In this document: positions 15,101-23,533 of the stretch, piece by piece
Layout: every line of letters starts with the position of its first letter
Position numbering within the stretch: the stretch's first letter is position 1
Assembly (NCBI RefSeq): GCF_017354985.1
Contig: NZ_CP071501.1
Coordinates: 2,127,501 to 2,191,500, forward strand
Reading direction: 5' to 3'
Length of the DNA: 64,000 bases
Origin: Shewanella cyperi
GTDB taxonomy: Bacteria; Pseudomonadota; Gammaproteobacteria; Enterobacterales; Shewanellaceae
Program-made: the position numbers and the translations under genes
Notes under the pieces: generated by a model
What the model saw: the letters and a program-made list of their open reading frames with translations, nothing else
What the model was told of the DNA's origin: nothing
The model's database searches: none

Positions 15101-17433
15101 AAGCCATAAGCCTGCATGTGGGCGGCATAGTTCAGGGGGTGGGTTTCAGACCCCATGTCTACCGCCTGGCCAGAGAACTGGCCCTCCGGGGGCATGTGCT
15201 CAATGACGCCAGTGGGGTACATATCGACCTTTATGGTGAGCCCACCCAGCTGGCGCGGTTTATTGAGCAACTCAGGCATTGCCCCCCGCCCCTGGCGCGA
15301 ATTGATTTTATCCATGAAAGCCCACTGCCCATGCCTCCATGGCCGCCCCAGGATTTTGAGATCCGCTCCAGTCAGGCGGATGACAAGGCCACTGTGCTGG
15401 TGTCGGCGGACAAGAGCAGTTGCGATGCCTGCCTGGCGGAAATTCGCGATCCTGAAGATCGCCACTTTGACTACCCTTTCACCAACTGCACCCACTGCGG
15501 CCCCCGCTACAGCCTGATACGGTGCTTGCCCTATGACAGGGTCAATACCTCCATGGCTGCGTTTGCCATGTGCCCCGAGTGTGAAGCTGAATATCGGGAT
15601 CCCATGGACCGCCGCTACCACGCCCAGCCCGTCAGCTGTCCCCAATGCGGACCGCACCTGAGCCTGCTCAGTGTCTCGGGAGAAGTGTTGTGTGATGACA
15701 GCAGCCGCGCCATGGATCTCACGGCAGATATGCTGGCATCCGGAAACATACTGGCCATCAAGGGCCTTGGCGGCTTCCATCTGGTCTGTGACGCCCGCAA
15801 TGCAGATGCGGTTGCCCTGCTGCGGCAAAGAAAACACCGGCCAGCCAAGCCCCTTGCCGTGATGGTGCCCGATCTTGACTGCGCCAAACAGCTCGCTATC
15901 GGGTCGCAGGAGGAATGGCAACTGCTGTGCAGCCGTGAAAAACCCATAGTGCTGCTGAATAAACAGCCACAACAGTCGCTTGTCTGTGAGGCCGTGGCCC
16001 CCGGCATCGACAGACTGGGATTGTTTCTGCCCTACACACCGCTGCACCAGCTGCTGTTGGCACGCTGTGGCTTTCCCCTGGTGGCCACCAGCGCCAACCA
16101 TAGCGGAGATCCCATCATCACGGACTCAGAGCAGGTGCTGGCGCGTCTGGGCAAGGTGGTGAACGCTGTGCTCGATCACAACCGCCCCATAGTCAATGGC
16201 TGCGATGACAGCGTGGTGCAATGGGCCGGCGGGCAGATGCAGGTGATCCGCCTCGCCCGAGGCTATGCCCCCCTGTGCCTTGAGAGTCAGCTTGACAGTC
16301 AGCGGGAAACCGACGGCGACTGGTTGGCCGTGGGACCGCAGCAAAAAAATACCCTGGCGCTGAATCTGGGCTCGCACCTGTTTCTGAGCCCCCACATTGG
16401 CGACTTGTTCAGCGTCGAAGCCGAGGCCTATTTCGAACGTACCCTGGCGACCTTTCAGCGCTTGTACAGCATAGCCCCCGCGGGCATCGCCTGCGATCGC
16501 CATCCCGATTACAGCTCCAGTCGCTGGGCCCATGCCAGGGCACAAGCGGGGCAAGGCCTGTTGCCGGTGCAACACCACCACGCCCATGTGCTGGCCACCA
16601 TGGCGGCAAACGATATCAGCTCCCCGGTGCTGGGATTTTGTTTCGACGGCAGCGGCCTGGGAGATGAGGGGGAAATATGGGGCGGTGAGGTCCTGCTGTG
16701 TCGGCCGTCGGGCTACCGGCGTTTGGCCCATGTGCGCAGTTTCGCCGTCACCGGCGGTGACAAGGTCGCCACCGAGCCTTGGCGCGTCTTGCTTGGCCTG
16801 CTTGCCGACGAGCTGATTGATGACAGCATTCACGCCCTCAAACTGCCGGCGCTGGAAAGGCTCGGGGAGCTGCAGCGGGCCAACCTGCTGCGCCTGACCC
16901 GCTCCAGTAGACTCAAATGCAGTTCCATGGGGCGATTGTTCGATGCGGCAGCGGCCCTGCTCGGCTTCGAAGGGCCCATACTGTTTGAAGGCCAGGCAGG
17001 ATTGTTTCTCGAAGCCCTGGCCGCCAAGTCACAGCCCAAGAATGGGTCGTCCAATTGTCTGCGCCTGGCGATAACCCCCGATGACAAAGGCTTTGTGCTC
17101 GACGGCCATGGACTGATCCTGGCAATGATAGATGCCCTTTGCGCCGGTACAGATGCCAGTGCAGAGCAGTTGAAGGCCGATCTAGCCCGGCAGTTTATTC
17201 TGGCCCTGTCACGGGCCGTGCTCGAATTGGCTGACCACTATCCGGACCTGCCCGTGGTCCTCAGTGGCGGCGTGTTCCAGAACCGAACCCTGGCCGACGC
17301 CTGTGTGGCCGGTTTGCAGCAAAGGGGTCGAACCCTGCTGCCCTGGGGCCAGGTGCCCGTGAATGATGGCGGTATCGCCCTGGGGCAACTGTGGGCGGCA
17401 TTACACGGCAATAAGGGCGAAAGCCTGACCTGA
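15097..17433 (+). CDS. hypF: Carbamoyltransferase HypF
   Basis: Makes the thiocarbamate on HypE from carbamoyl phosphate, the source of the cyanide ligands of the [NiFe] centre. The 778 residues give the full domain order. There is an acylphosphatase domain with VQGVGFRPHVYRLA (residues 12-25), and two zinc fingers (Cys109, 112, 131, 134; then CPEC and CPQC). A YrdC-like domain (KGLGGFHLVCDA) follows, then a Kae1-like domain with QHHHAHVLATM and SGGVFQNRTLADAC near the end. The start overlaps the preceding stop (ATGA). Nothing is missing, in contrast to the degenerate paralogue just upstream. Confidence 0.96.
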   Translation: MKAISLHVGGIVQGVGFRPHVYRLARELALRGHVLNDASGVHIDLYGEPTQLARFIEQLRHCPPPLARIDFIHESPLPMPPWPPQDFEIRSSQADDKATVLVSADKSSCDACLAEIRDPEDRHFDYPFTNCTHCGPRYSLIRCLPYDRVNTSMAAFAMCPECEAEYRDPMDRRYHAQPVSCPQCGPHLSLLSVSGEVLCDDSSRAMDLTADMLASGNILAIKGLGGFHLVCDARNADAVALLRQRKHRPAKPLAVMVPDLDCAKQLAIGSQEEWQLLCSREKPIVLLNKQPQQSLVCEAVAPGIDRLGLFLPYTPLHQLLLARCGFPLVATSANHSGDPIITDSEQVLARLGKVVNAVLDHNRPIVNGCDDSVVQWAGGQMQVIRLARGYAPLCLESQLDSQRETDGDWLAVGPQQKNTLALNLGSHLFLSPHIGDLFSVEAEAYFERTLATFQRLYSIAPAGIACDRHPDYSSSRWAHARAQAGQGLLPVQHHHAHVLATMAANDISSPVLGFCFDGSGLGDEGEIWGGEVLLCRPSGYRRLAHVRSFAVTGGDKVATEPWRVLLGLLADELIDDSIHALKLPALERLGELQRANLLRLTRSSRLKCSSMGRLFDAAAALLGFEGPILFEGQAGLFLEALAAKSQPKNGSSNCLRLAITPDDKGFVLDGHGLILAMIDALCAGTDASAEQLKADLARQFILALSRAVLELADHYPDLPVVLSGGVFQNRTLADACVAGLQQRGRTLLPWGQVPVNDGGIALGQLWAALHGNKGESLT

Positions 17434-17507
17434 ATCAAGGCACTCGGGTGCCGAAAGACAGACACTGAATATCCGGGGCACGCCCCAGAGCAAGGAGACA
17501 AAGCCAA

Positions 17508-18275
17508 ATGTGTAAAGATTGCGGCTGCAGCCTGACACAGGACAGCATGAAGGACACGCTGCGACAGAACCCCCAACTGCAGGATCCCAAGACCCTCAGT
17601 AGTATCCACAGGATCCTGGCACGCAACGACAGTGAGGCCGTTCATAACCGCCGCCACTTCGAAGCCGGTGCCATGAGCGCCTATAACCTGATGAGCAGCC
17701 CGGGAAGCGGCAAAACCAGTTTGCTGGAATACCTTGGTCAGTTCACGCCCCTGAGTTTTCAGGTCATTGAAGGGGATTTGGAAACCAGTCGCGATGCCGA
17801 CCGCCTGCTGGCTCGCGGGATCAAAGCGGTGCAAATTCAAACCGGCAGCGCCTGCCATTTGGACGCTTTTATGGTGCATGGCGCCCTCCACCACCTTGAT
17901 GGCAACCGGGTCGATATCACCTTTGTGGAAAACGTCGGCAATCTGGTGTGCCCCGCCAGCTACGACATAGGCTGCCATCGCAACATAGTGCTGGTGTCGG
18001 TACCCGAAGGTGATGACAAGATAGCCAAGTATCCGGTCATGTTCCGCCGCGCCGATTTGGTGCTGATCAGCAAGTGCGACCTGCTGCCCTATTTCGATTT
18101 CAGTCTGGATGAGGCGCTGACGTCGCTTCACGCCATTAATCCCAAGGTTAAGGTTATCCAGATCTCCATCAAGGATGGCCGCGGTATGGCCGAACTGGCC
18201 GACTGGTTGGCACAGGATCACGGTCAAAGATTCGCTGACCAGCCCCACAGCCGACAACGGCAGGGAGAGCGCTGA
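17508..18275 (+). CDS. hypB: Nickel-inserting GTPase HypB
   Basis: SIMIBI GTPase that, with HypA, delivers nickel to the hydrogenase large subunit. The 255 residues begin MCKDCGC, the N-terminal high-affinity nickel motif. The P-loop SSPGSGKTSLLE lies at residues 63-74. The metal site between subunits is represented by GSACHLDAFM and by NVGNLVCPASYDIGCH. There is no His-rich nickel-storage tract. A 74-base gap separates it from hypF, the longest gap between hypF and hypA. Confidence 0.95.
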   Translation: MCKDCGCSLTQDSMKDTLRQNPQLQDPKTLSSIHRILARNDSEAVHNRRHFEAGAMSAYNLMSSPGSGKTSLLEYLGQFTPLSFQVIEGDLETSRDADRLLARGIKAVQIQTGSACHLDAFMVHGALHHLDGNRVDITFVENVGNLVCPASYDIGCHRNIVLVSVPEGDDKIAKYPVMFRRADLVLISKCDLLPYFDFSLDEALTSLHAINPKVKVIQISIKDGRGMAELADWLAQDHGQRFADQPHSRQRQGER

Positions 18276-18520
18276 TGTGTCTTTCGGTCCCGTCACAGGT
18301 GGTGGCACTGCATCCCGAAGAAGCCGCGGTCACGGTAGATACCCTAGGCGTACGGCGCAAAGTCAGTTGTCATTTGCTGGCCGATGAATTGACCATCGGC
18401 GACTACGTGCTGATCCACATCGGTTTTGTCATGAATAGAATTGATAAAGAAGATGCACTGAAAAGTATAGAAATATACAAGGATATAGTCTCAAGCATGG
18501 AGAGCGATGAAAATGCTTGA
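18275..18520 (+). CDS. hypC: Hydrogenase chaperone HypC
   Basis: A small chaperone (81 residues) that carries the Fe(CN)2CO precursor with HypD and docks on the large subunit. It begins MCLSVPSQVV, where Cys2 (after Met removal, the N-terminal Cys) is the essential residue, and includes GDYVLIHIGFVMNRID, typical of the HypC/HupF fold. It overlaps the hypB stop (TGATG) and the hypD start. Confidence 0.95.
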   Translation: MCLSVPSQVVALHPEEAAVTVDTLGVRRKVSCHLLADELTIGDYVLIHIGFVMNRIDKEDALKSIEIYKDIVSSMESDENA

Positions 18521-19640
18521 ACTCAAGAGTTTGTACCGGGTGTTCCGTGATCCGGACACCATGGCGGCCTTGGCCGCGTCCATTGCCAAGGACGCAGCCC
18601 ACTTGAGCGAGCCACTGAACATTATGGAGGTCTGTGGCGGCCATACCCACACCATAATGAAATATGGTCTGCCTGGCCTGCTGCCAAGCAACATACGTTT
18701 TATCCATGGACCCGGTTGTCCTGTGTGCATTATGCCAAAGGAGCGCATCGATCAAGCCGCGATTCTTGCAGCCCAACCGGGAGTGATATTGCTGACCCTG
18801 GGCGACATGATGCGGGTGCCCGGTTCCCATGGCAGCCTGGCGCAGCAAAGGGCCAAGGGGCTGGATATCCGCGCCCTCTATGATCCACTCGATGCCCTTG
18901 CCATTGCCCGTGACAATCCCGGCAAAACCGTTATCTATTTTGCCATTGGTTTTGAAACCTCCACCCCCATGACCGCAGTGCTGCTGGAACAGGCCGAACG
19001 TCTGGGGCTGGATAACCTGCTGTTCCACATCAACCACGTGCTGGTGCCGCCGGCCATGGACGCCGTAATGGCAGAGCCCGCCACCAAGGTGAATGCCTTT
19101 ATCGGACCGGCCCATGTCAGTGTGATTGCCGGTGCCGACATTTATCGGCCTGCCGCAGACAAATATCACACCCCTGTGGTGGTCAGCGGCTTTGAGCCCG
19201 TGGATTTGATGGAATCCATTCTGCGCCTGGTGCGGCAGAAAAACGACGGCCGCAGCGAAGTGGAAATCCAGTACAGCCGCGCGGTCACGGCCGAAGGTAA
19301 CCGCACGGCTCAGGCCAAGGTCAATCAGGTGATGGAAGTGCGGGACGAGTTTCGCTGGCGTGGTCTGGGCCCCATACCCAAGTCTGCCTTGAAACTCAGA
19401 GACGAATATCAACACCGGGACGCGGAGCGGGTTTACGGTGAGCGCCTGCCCATAGTGGAAATTGACGATCACAAGGCCTGCCAGTGCGGCGACATACTGC
19501 GCGGTCTTGCCGATCCCACGGATTGCCGGGTTTTCGGTCGTGGCTGCACCCCCCAGACGCCACTTGGCAGCTGCATGGTCAGCTCTGAGGGTGCCTGCAA
19601 TGCCTATTACAGATACAGCGGAGGGCCGAATGTCCTTTAA
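18507..19640 (+). CDS. hypD: Hydrogenase maturation protein HypD
   Basis: Iron-sulfur protein that, with HypC, assembles the Fe(CN)2CO unit. The 377 residues contain MEVCGGHTHTI, HGPGCPVCIMP, YFAIGFETSTPMTA and the C-terminal cysteine set ACQCGDILRG, CRVFGRGCTP and SEGACNAYYRY. These bind the 4Fe-4S cluster and form the redox pair. The start at 18507 overlaps hypC by 14 bases; an ATG two codons later (18513) is also possible. The gene overlaps hypE by 11 bases. Confidence 0.96.
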   Translation: MKMLELKSLYRVFRDPDTMAALAASIAKDAAHLSEPLNIMEVCGGHTHTIMKYGLPGLLPSNIRFIHGPGCPVCIMPKERIDQAAILAAQPGVILLTLGDMMRVPGSHGSLAQQRAKGLDIRALYDPLDALAIARDNPGKTVIYFAIGFETSTPMTAVLLEQAERLGLDNLLFHINHVLVPPAMDAVMAEPATKVNAFIGPAHVSVIAGADIYRPAADKYHTPVVVSGFEPVDLMESILRLVRQKNDGRSEVEIQYSRAVTAEGNRTAQAKVNQVMEVRDEFRWRGLGPIPKSALKLRDEYQHRDAERVYGERLPIVEIDDHKACQCGDILRGLADPTDCRVFGRGCTPQTPLGSCMVSSEGACNAYYRYSGGPNVL

Positions 19641-20652
19641 ACAGAGCACGTCCCTTAAACAGATCCAACTGGCCCACGGTGGCGGCGGCCTGGAGATGGC
19701 CAAACTGATCCGTGAGCTGTTTTTTACCGCCTTTGACAATCCCATTCTGGCAGCCGAAGAGGATGCCGCCGTGCTCAACCTGAGCGGCCCCTGCGCCTTC
19801 ACCACCGACTCATTTACCGTATCGCCGCTGTTTTTTGCCGGTGGTGATATAGGCAAACTCGCCATTGCCGGCACGGTCAATGATCTGGCCATGATGGGCG
19901 CCGAACCCCAGTACCTGAGCCTGGCCCTGGTGATAGAAGAAGGCTTTGAACTGGCCAAACTGAAAACCATTATCCAAAGCATGGCAGCGGAACTGGCGAA
20001 AAGCGGTGCCCGCATCGTTTGCGGCGATACCAAGGTGGTGCCCAAGGGCTGCGCCGATGGCCTGTTTGTCAATACCACAGGTGTCGGCCGGGTGCTGCGT
20101 CCGGGCCTGTCGGCAGCAAAACTGCAGCCGGGAGATGCCATCCTGGTGTCCGGCGACATAGGCAGGCACGGCGCCGCCATTCTGATGGCCCGCGAAGGTC
20201 TGCAATTGGAGTCGGATCTGATAAGCGATTGCGCCAGCCTGTGGCAAGTGGTCGAGCAACTGCTGGCCCTTCCCTTTGAGCTGCACGCCATGCGCGATGC
20301 CACCCGCGGCGGCATCGCTGCCGTGCTCAACGAATGGGCCGTTCGCTCGGGTGTCGGCATAGCCCTTGAAGAAGCCCGTCTGCCGATCAGCGACGAGGTG
20401 CAGGGACTGTGTGAACTCTATGGCTTTGAGGCCACAGATCTCGCCAACGAAGGCACCTTCGTATTGGCGCTGCCCAAGCGCGATGCCGAAGGCGCCCTGG
20501 AAGTGTTGCGCCGTTTTGACGGCGGCAGCAAGGCCGCCATCATAGGTGAAGTGTGCGAGGATCACGCCGGCCGGGTGGTGTTGACCACCGCCTGGGGGGG
20601 ACGACGCTACCTCGACCTGCCCCAGGGTGAATTGCTGCCGAGGATCTGCTGA
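19630..20652 (+). CDS. hypE: Carbamoyl-dehydrating protein HypE
   Basis: ATP-dependent enzyme (PurM/AIR synthase fold) that dehydrates its C-terminal thiocarbamate to thiocyanate, the CN donor. The usable start is the ATG at 19630, giving 340 residues beginning MSFKQSTSLKQIQLAHGGGG. A longer in-frame reading upstream runs inside hypD and is not real. Motifs: LAHGGGGLEMAKLI, DNPILAAEEDAAVL, RDATRGGIAAVLNEW, and the terminal PRIC with the modified Cys last. It overlaps hypD and hypA. Confidence 0.96.
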   Translation: MSFKQSTSLKQIQLAHGGGGLEMAKLIRELFFTAFDNPILAAEEDAAVLNLSGPCAFTTDSFTVSPLFFAGGDIGKLAIAGTVNDLAMMGAEPQYLSLALVIEEGFELAKLKTIIQSMAAELAKSGARIVCGDTKVVPKGCADGLFVNTTGVGRVLRPGLSAAKLQPGDAILVSGDIGRHGAAILMAREGLQLESDLISDCASLWQVVEQLLALPFELHAMRDATRGGIAAVLNEWAVRSGVGIALEEARLPISDEVQGLCELYGFEATDLANEGTFVLALPKRDAEGALEVLRRFDGGSKAAIIGEVCEDHAGRVVLTTAWGGRRYLDLPQGELLPRIC

Positions 20653-21026
20653 TGCACGAGTTCTCCATAGTGGAGGCGCTGCTGGAGCAGTGTGAACGCC
20701 TGGCGCGGGAGCAAGGCGCCATTGGTGTCACCCAGGTGAAGGTTCAGCTGGGGGAACTCAGCGGCGTCGAACCGGCGCTGCTCGCCACCGCCTTTGACGG
20801 CTTCAAGTTGGGCAGTCTCTGTGAACGGGCCGAGCTTGAACTGGAGATAGTGCCCCTGACCCTGAGCTGCAATGACTGCGGTGCCAGCGGACCCGCCCAC
20901 AACCGCAGCATGATCTGTCCCCAATGTCAGGGTACCAATACCCGCACTCTGACAGGTGAAGAGCTGCTTCTGGCCCGCCTGGAGCTGGAGCTGCCCGGCG
21001 ATACTAGTCCCCTGTCAGCCAGCTGA
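20652..21026 (+). CDS. hypA: Nickel metallochaperone HypA
   Basis: Delivers nickel with HypB. The 124 residues begin MHEFSIVEALLEQCER, with His2 (and the N-terminus) as the nickel ligand. The zinc site is formed by CNDCG and CPQC. The last gene of the operon, it overlaps the hypE stop by one base. Its last 23 bases overlap the 3' end of a convergent nuclease gene, so the operon has no room for a separate terminator. Confidence 0.95.
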   Translation: MHEFSIVEALLEQCERLAREQGAIGVTQVKVQLGELSGVEPALLATAFDGFKLGSLCERAELELEIVPLTLSCNDCGASGPAHNRSMICPQCQGTNTRTLTGEELLLARLELELPGDTSPLSAS

Positions 21027-22656
21027 TATGCAGTACCGAAGCGTCAAGTTGCCGCGACTTGAACCAGTCAAACCAGCGACGCTGGCTGTCCTGTAGCCTG
21101 TCACCCGGGCCCTTGATTTCCACAAAGGCCAGCCCATCCTGTTTCAGCACCAGCAGATCCGGCCAACCGCTGCGGTAAAATTGCGGATCCTTAAGCATAC
21201 GTTCGAGCAAGTCCGTCAGCAGCGCCCCATCCAGGTGGCTAAGCACAGCCTCAAGCACCTCGCCGTCAAACAGCTTCCAGTTGACCCAATCGTTAACCAG
21301 GCCCTGCTTGGTTTCAAAATGCCGGGTCAATATCGACAGTTCCCCTTCCCGCAGGCGCTGCAGGCGCTCGTCCAGGGCAACTTGCCGGGCCGCCACAAAT
21401 CCGGGACGGTACATGTCCCTTGGCCGGGATTGAAACGGATTGTCAAAGGCGCCCTTGACCGGCATGAAGATAATATCCCACAGCGCCAGGCCAAAAAGGC
21501 CGCAGACGAAGGCATTTTCCAAATGCCAGGCCCGCAGCCCCCGTGACTCGAACCAGGCGACGGCGGCCTGCTCAACCTTGCCTTCAAAGGGAGGAAGCGC
21601 CAGTTGCTGCCCTGGAATAGTCGAAGCCGGCGCCCTAAGCCAAGGCCTACCAAGCAGCCTGGCCAATCGCGGCCCCATGCGCCTTGCCGCCGCCAACTCC
21701 TGCTCGTCCCAGGGATTGGCAATCATGGCCTCCACCACAGCCAGGGCCTCTTCAAAGCGTGCCAGTTTCTCCAGACAACGTGCCGAGCGCTCCCGAGCCG
21801 GCGTCTGCGCCAGTTCCCCGTAAATTGTCAGGGCAAGGTCATCATCCCCCCTGCGCTCCAGCTCCCGGGCAATGCGGCCCCTTAGCTGCTGGCGTTTATC
21901 CTCCAGCCCGCCCCCAGTAGCCAAGGGATGGGGGCACCGGGCCAGCATAAGCTCTAGTTCATCGCGCTCCAGAATACGGCCGCTCAGCTCAAGCTGCTCA
22001 CTGAGCTGGCTCAGCAAAAGCGCCGCGTCTATGTCGGCCCGGGTGTCGAACCTGCGCAGGGCCTTGTCTACGGCATAGTTTTCATAGCGCCGCAGGCCCA
22101 TATCACCAAGCACAAATTCGCTGAGATCCTGATAGCTGTTGCCAAAATAGAGCAACTTGAACAGGGCCATGGGATCGTCCCGCAGCCAGAGACAATCGCT
22201 GCGCCAATATTCGGCCAGGCTCGACCACAGGCCTTTCTGCTCAATCAGTGCTGCCAATTGGGTTTTGGTTGCGCCCTTGCTTACGCCCAGGGGCGCGGCC
22301 TTGGGGTCCTCAGAGACCAGCGCCGTGCGCCACTCGGCCAGGGTCAGTAAAGAATTGAGCTCAGAATGGGGCGCGGCCAGCCCGGTTTCGATAAAGCCCG
22401 CCAGGCGCAGCTCATTCAGTGCCGAGGGCAAATCATCCAGTTCCGGATAGTGAAGTTTGCTTATCCTGAACCATTGGCCCTTGCGCAACAACAGTCTGAC
22501 CAGCAGGCAGCGGGCGTCATGGCCAAGTTGGTCGAAGCGTGCAAGAAACCCCAGCTCGCTGTCACTCAGCAGATCGCGATACCTGTCGAGTCCCCCCAAC
22601 AGGCTGAGAAAATTGCCCAGATAGTAGTCCGGAGCGAGAGATGGCACGTCGGCCAT
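21004..22656 (-). CDS. FAN1-like VRR-NUC domain nuclease
   Basis: A 550-residue protein related to FAN1, a structure-specific nuclease used in DNA crosslink repair. The C-terminal VRR-NUC (PD-(D/E)xK) core is visible: GWPDLLVL with Asp500, then FVEIKGPGD with Glu513 and Lys515, then LQDSQRRWFDWF. The long N-terminal part is mostly helical with TPR-like pairs and a possible DNA-binding SAP-like segment. The ATG at 22656 follows ppiC by four bases, so the two probably share a transcript. The C-terminus overlaps hypA antiparallel. Substrate choice cannot be read from the sequence. Confidence 0.85.
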   Translation of the reverse strand: MADVPSLAPDYYLGNFLSLLGGLDRYRDLLSDSELGFLARFDQLGHDARCLLVRLLLRKGQWFRISKLHYPELDDLPSALNELRLAGFIETGLAAPHSELNSLLTLAEWRTALVSEDPKAAPLGVSKGATKTQLAALIEQKGLWSSLAEYWRSDCLWLRDDPMALFKLLYFGNSYQDLSEFVLGDMGLRRYENYAVDKALRRFDTRADIDAALLLSQLSEQLELSGRILERDELELMLARCPHPLATGGGLEDKRQQLRGRIARELERRGDDDLALTIYGELAQTPARERSARCLEKLARFEEALAVVEAMIANPWDEQELAAARRMGPRLARLLGRPWLRAPASTIPGQQLALPPFEGKVEQAAVAWFESRGLRAWHLENAFVCGLFGLALWDIIFMPVKGAFDNPFQSRPRDMYRPGFVAARQVALDERLQRLREGELSILTRHFETKQGLVNDWVNWKLFDGEVLEAVLSHLDGALLTDLLERMLKDPQFYRSGWPDLLVLKQDGLAFVEIKGPGDRLQDSQRRWFDWFKSRQLDASVLHISWLTGD

Positions 22657-22660
22657 GGGA

Positions 22661-22939
22661 TCAACTGCGGTAAATGGTTTGGATCAGGTGAAAGCCGAAT
22701 TGGGTTTTGACCGGACCATGTACTTCCAGCACCGGCTTTTTAAACACCACATCATCGAATGCCTTGACCATCTGTCCGGGGCCGAACTCCCCCAGATCGC
22801 CGCCGCGACGCTTTGATGGACAAAGGGAATATTGCTTGGCCAACTTGCCGAAATCCTCGCCCTTGGCGATACGGGCCTTAAGCTTTTCTGCCTCTTCGCG
22901 GGTTTTGACCAGAATATGTCGTGCACAGGCGCGGGCCAT
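22661..22939 (-). CDS. ppiC: Parvulin-type peptidyl-prolyl isomerase
   Basis: A 92-residue stand-alone parvulin domain, the size of E. coli PpiC, catalysing cis-trans isomerisation of prolyl bonds in the cytoplasm (no signal). It shows the [19 protein letters not shown] opening with the catalytic-site His, then [20 protein letters not shown] and the FGFHLIQT ending. AGAGGT precedes the ATG. The VRR-NUC gene follows at once. Confidence 0.94.
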   Translation of the reverse strand: MARACARHILVKTREEAEKLKARIAKGEDFGKLAKQYSLCPSKRRGGDLGEFGPGQMVKAFDDVVFKKPVLEVHGPVKTQFGFHLIQTIYRS

Positions 22940-23028
22940 GGTTTACCTCTTTTGCTGCGCCCCGTCTGGGGGCACTTAACTGGAAAAATCTGGGGCGATC
23001 TTACCGCAAAAGCGCGGCGGCGTCAGTC

Positions 23029-23057
23029 TTGCCGTCACCGGGGACAGCGCCTACACT
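23029..23057 (+). promoter_or_regulatory. Probable sigma-70 promoter of yjbQ
   Basis: TTGCCG (23029-23034), a 17-base spacer and TACACT (23052-23057), about 30 bases before the yjbQ start. Confidence 0.45.
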
Positions 23058-23088
23058 GGCACCTCGTTGACAGCAAAAGGAGTTTTCA

Positions 23089-23514
23089 ATGTGGCAGCAA
23101 CACACTCTTAATCTCAAAGCGCGAGCCAGGGGCTTTCATCTGATCACCGCGGAAATCAATGCCGCGCTGCAAGGCATGCCTGCGGTTAGCTGTGGCCTGC
23201 TGCATCTGCAACTCTTGCACACCTCGGCCTCCCTCAGCCTCAATGAGAATGCCGATCCCGATGTCCGGGGTGATTTCGAACGTTTCTTTAATCGCCTGGT
23301 CCCTGAAAACACGCCTTACTTCAGACACCTGGATGAAGGCCCGGATGACATGCCGGCCCATATCAAGTCCAGTATCCTTGGTACCAGCCTGCTGCTGCCT
23401 GTTAACCGGCAACAACTGGCACTGGGTACCTGGCAAGGCGTGTATCTGGGGGAGCACAGGGATGCGGGGGGATCGCGGCGCCTTTTGCTAACCCTGCAGG
23501 GGCAGCCGGGATAA
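23089..23514 (+). CDS. yjbQ: YjbQ family protein (UPF0047)
   Basis: A 141-residue member of the UPF0047/YjbQ family, small trimeric beta proteins. Weak thiamine-phosphate-synthase activity has been described for the family; the main role is not settled. The signature segments are [40 protein letters not shown] and [13 protein letters not shown], with the conserved His residues. AGGAG lies before the ATG. It stands alone, convergent at 20 bases with the methyltransferase gene. Confidence 0.9.
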   Translation: MWQQHTLNLKARARGFHLITAEINAALQGMPAVSCGLLHLQLLHTSASLSLNENADPDVRGDFERFFNRLVPENTPYFRHLDEGPDDMPAHIKSSILGTSLLLPVNRQQLALGTWQGVYLGEHRDAGGSRRLLLTLQGQPG

Positions 23515-23533
23515 ACCAGCGGCCCCTTGGTTG

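Noticed and set aside
18429..20360. 643-codon open frame on the minus strand across hypC-hypD-hypE
   Set aside because: Antisense shadow of three verified hyp genes; Ser/Arg/Pro-rich composition with no domain.
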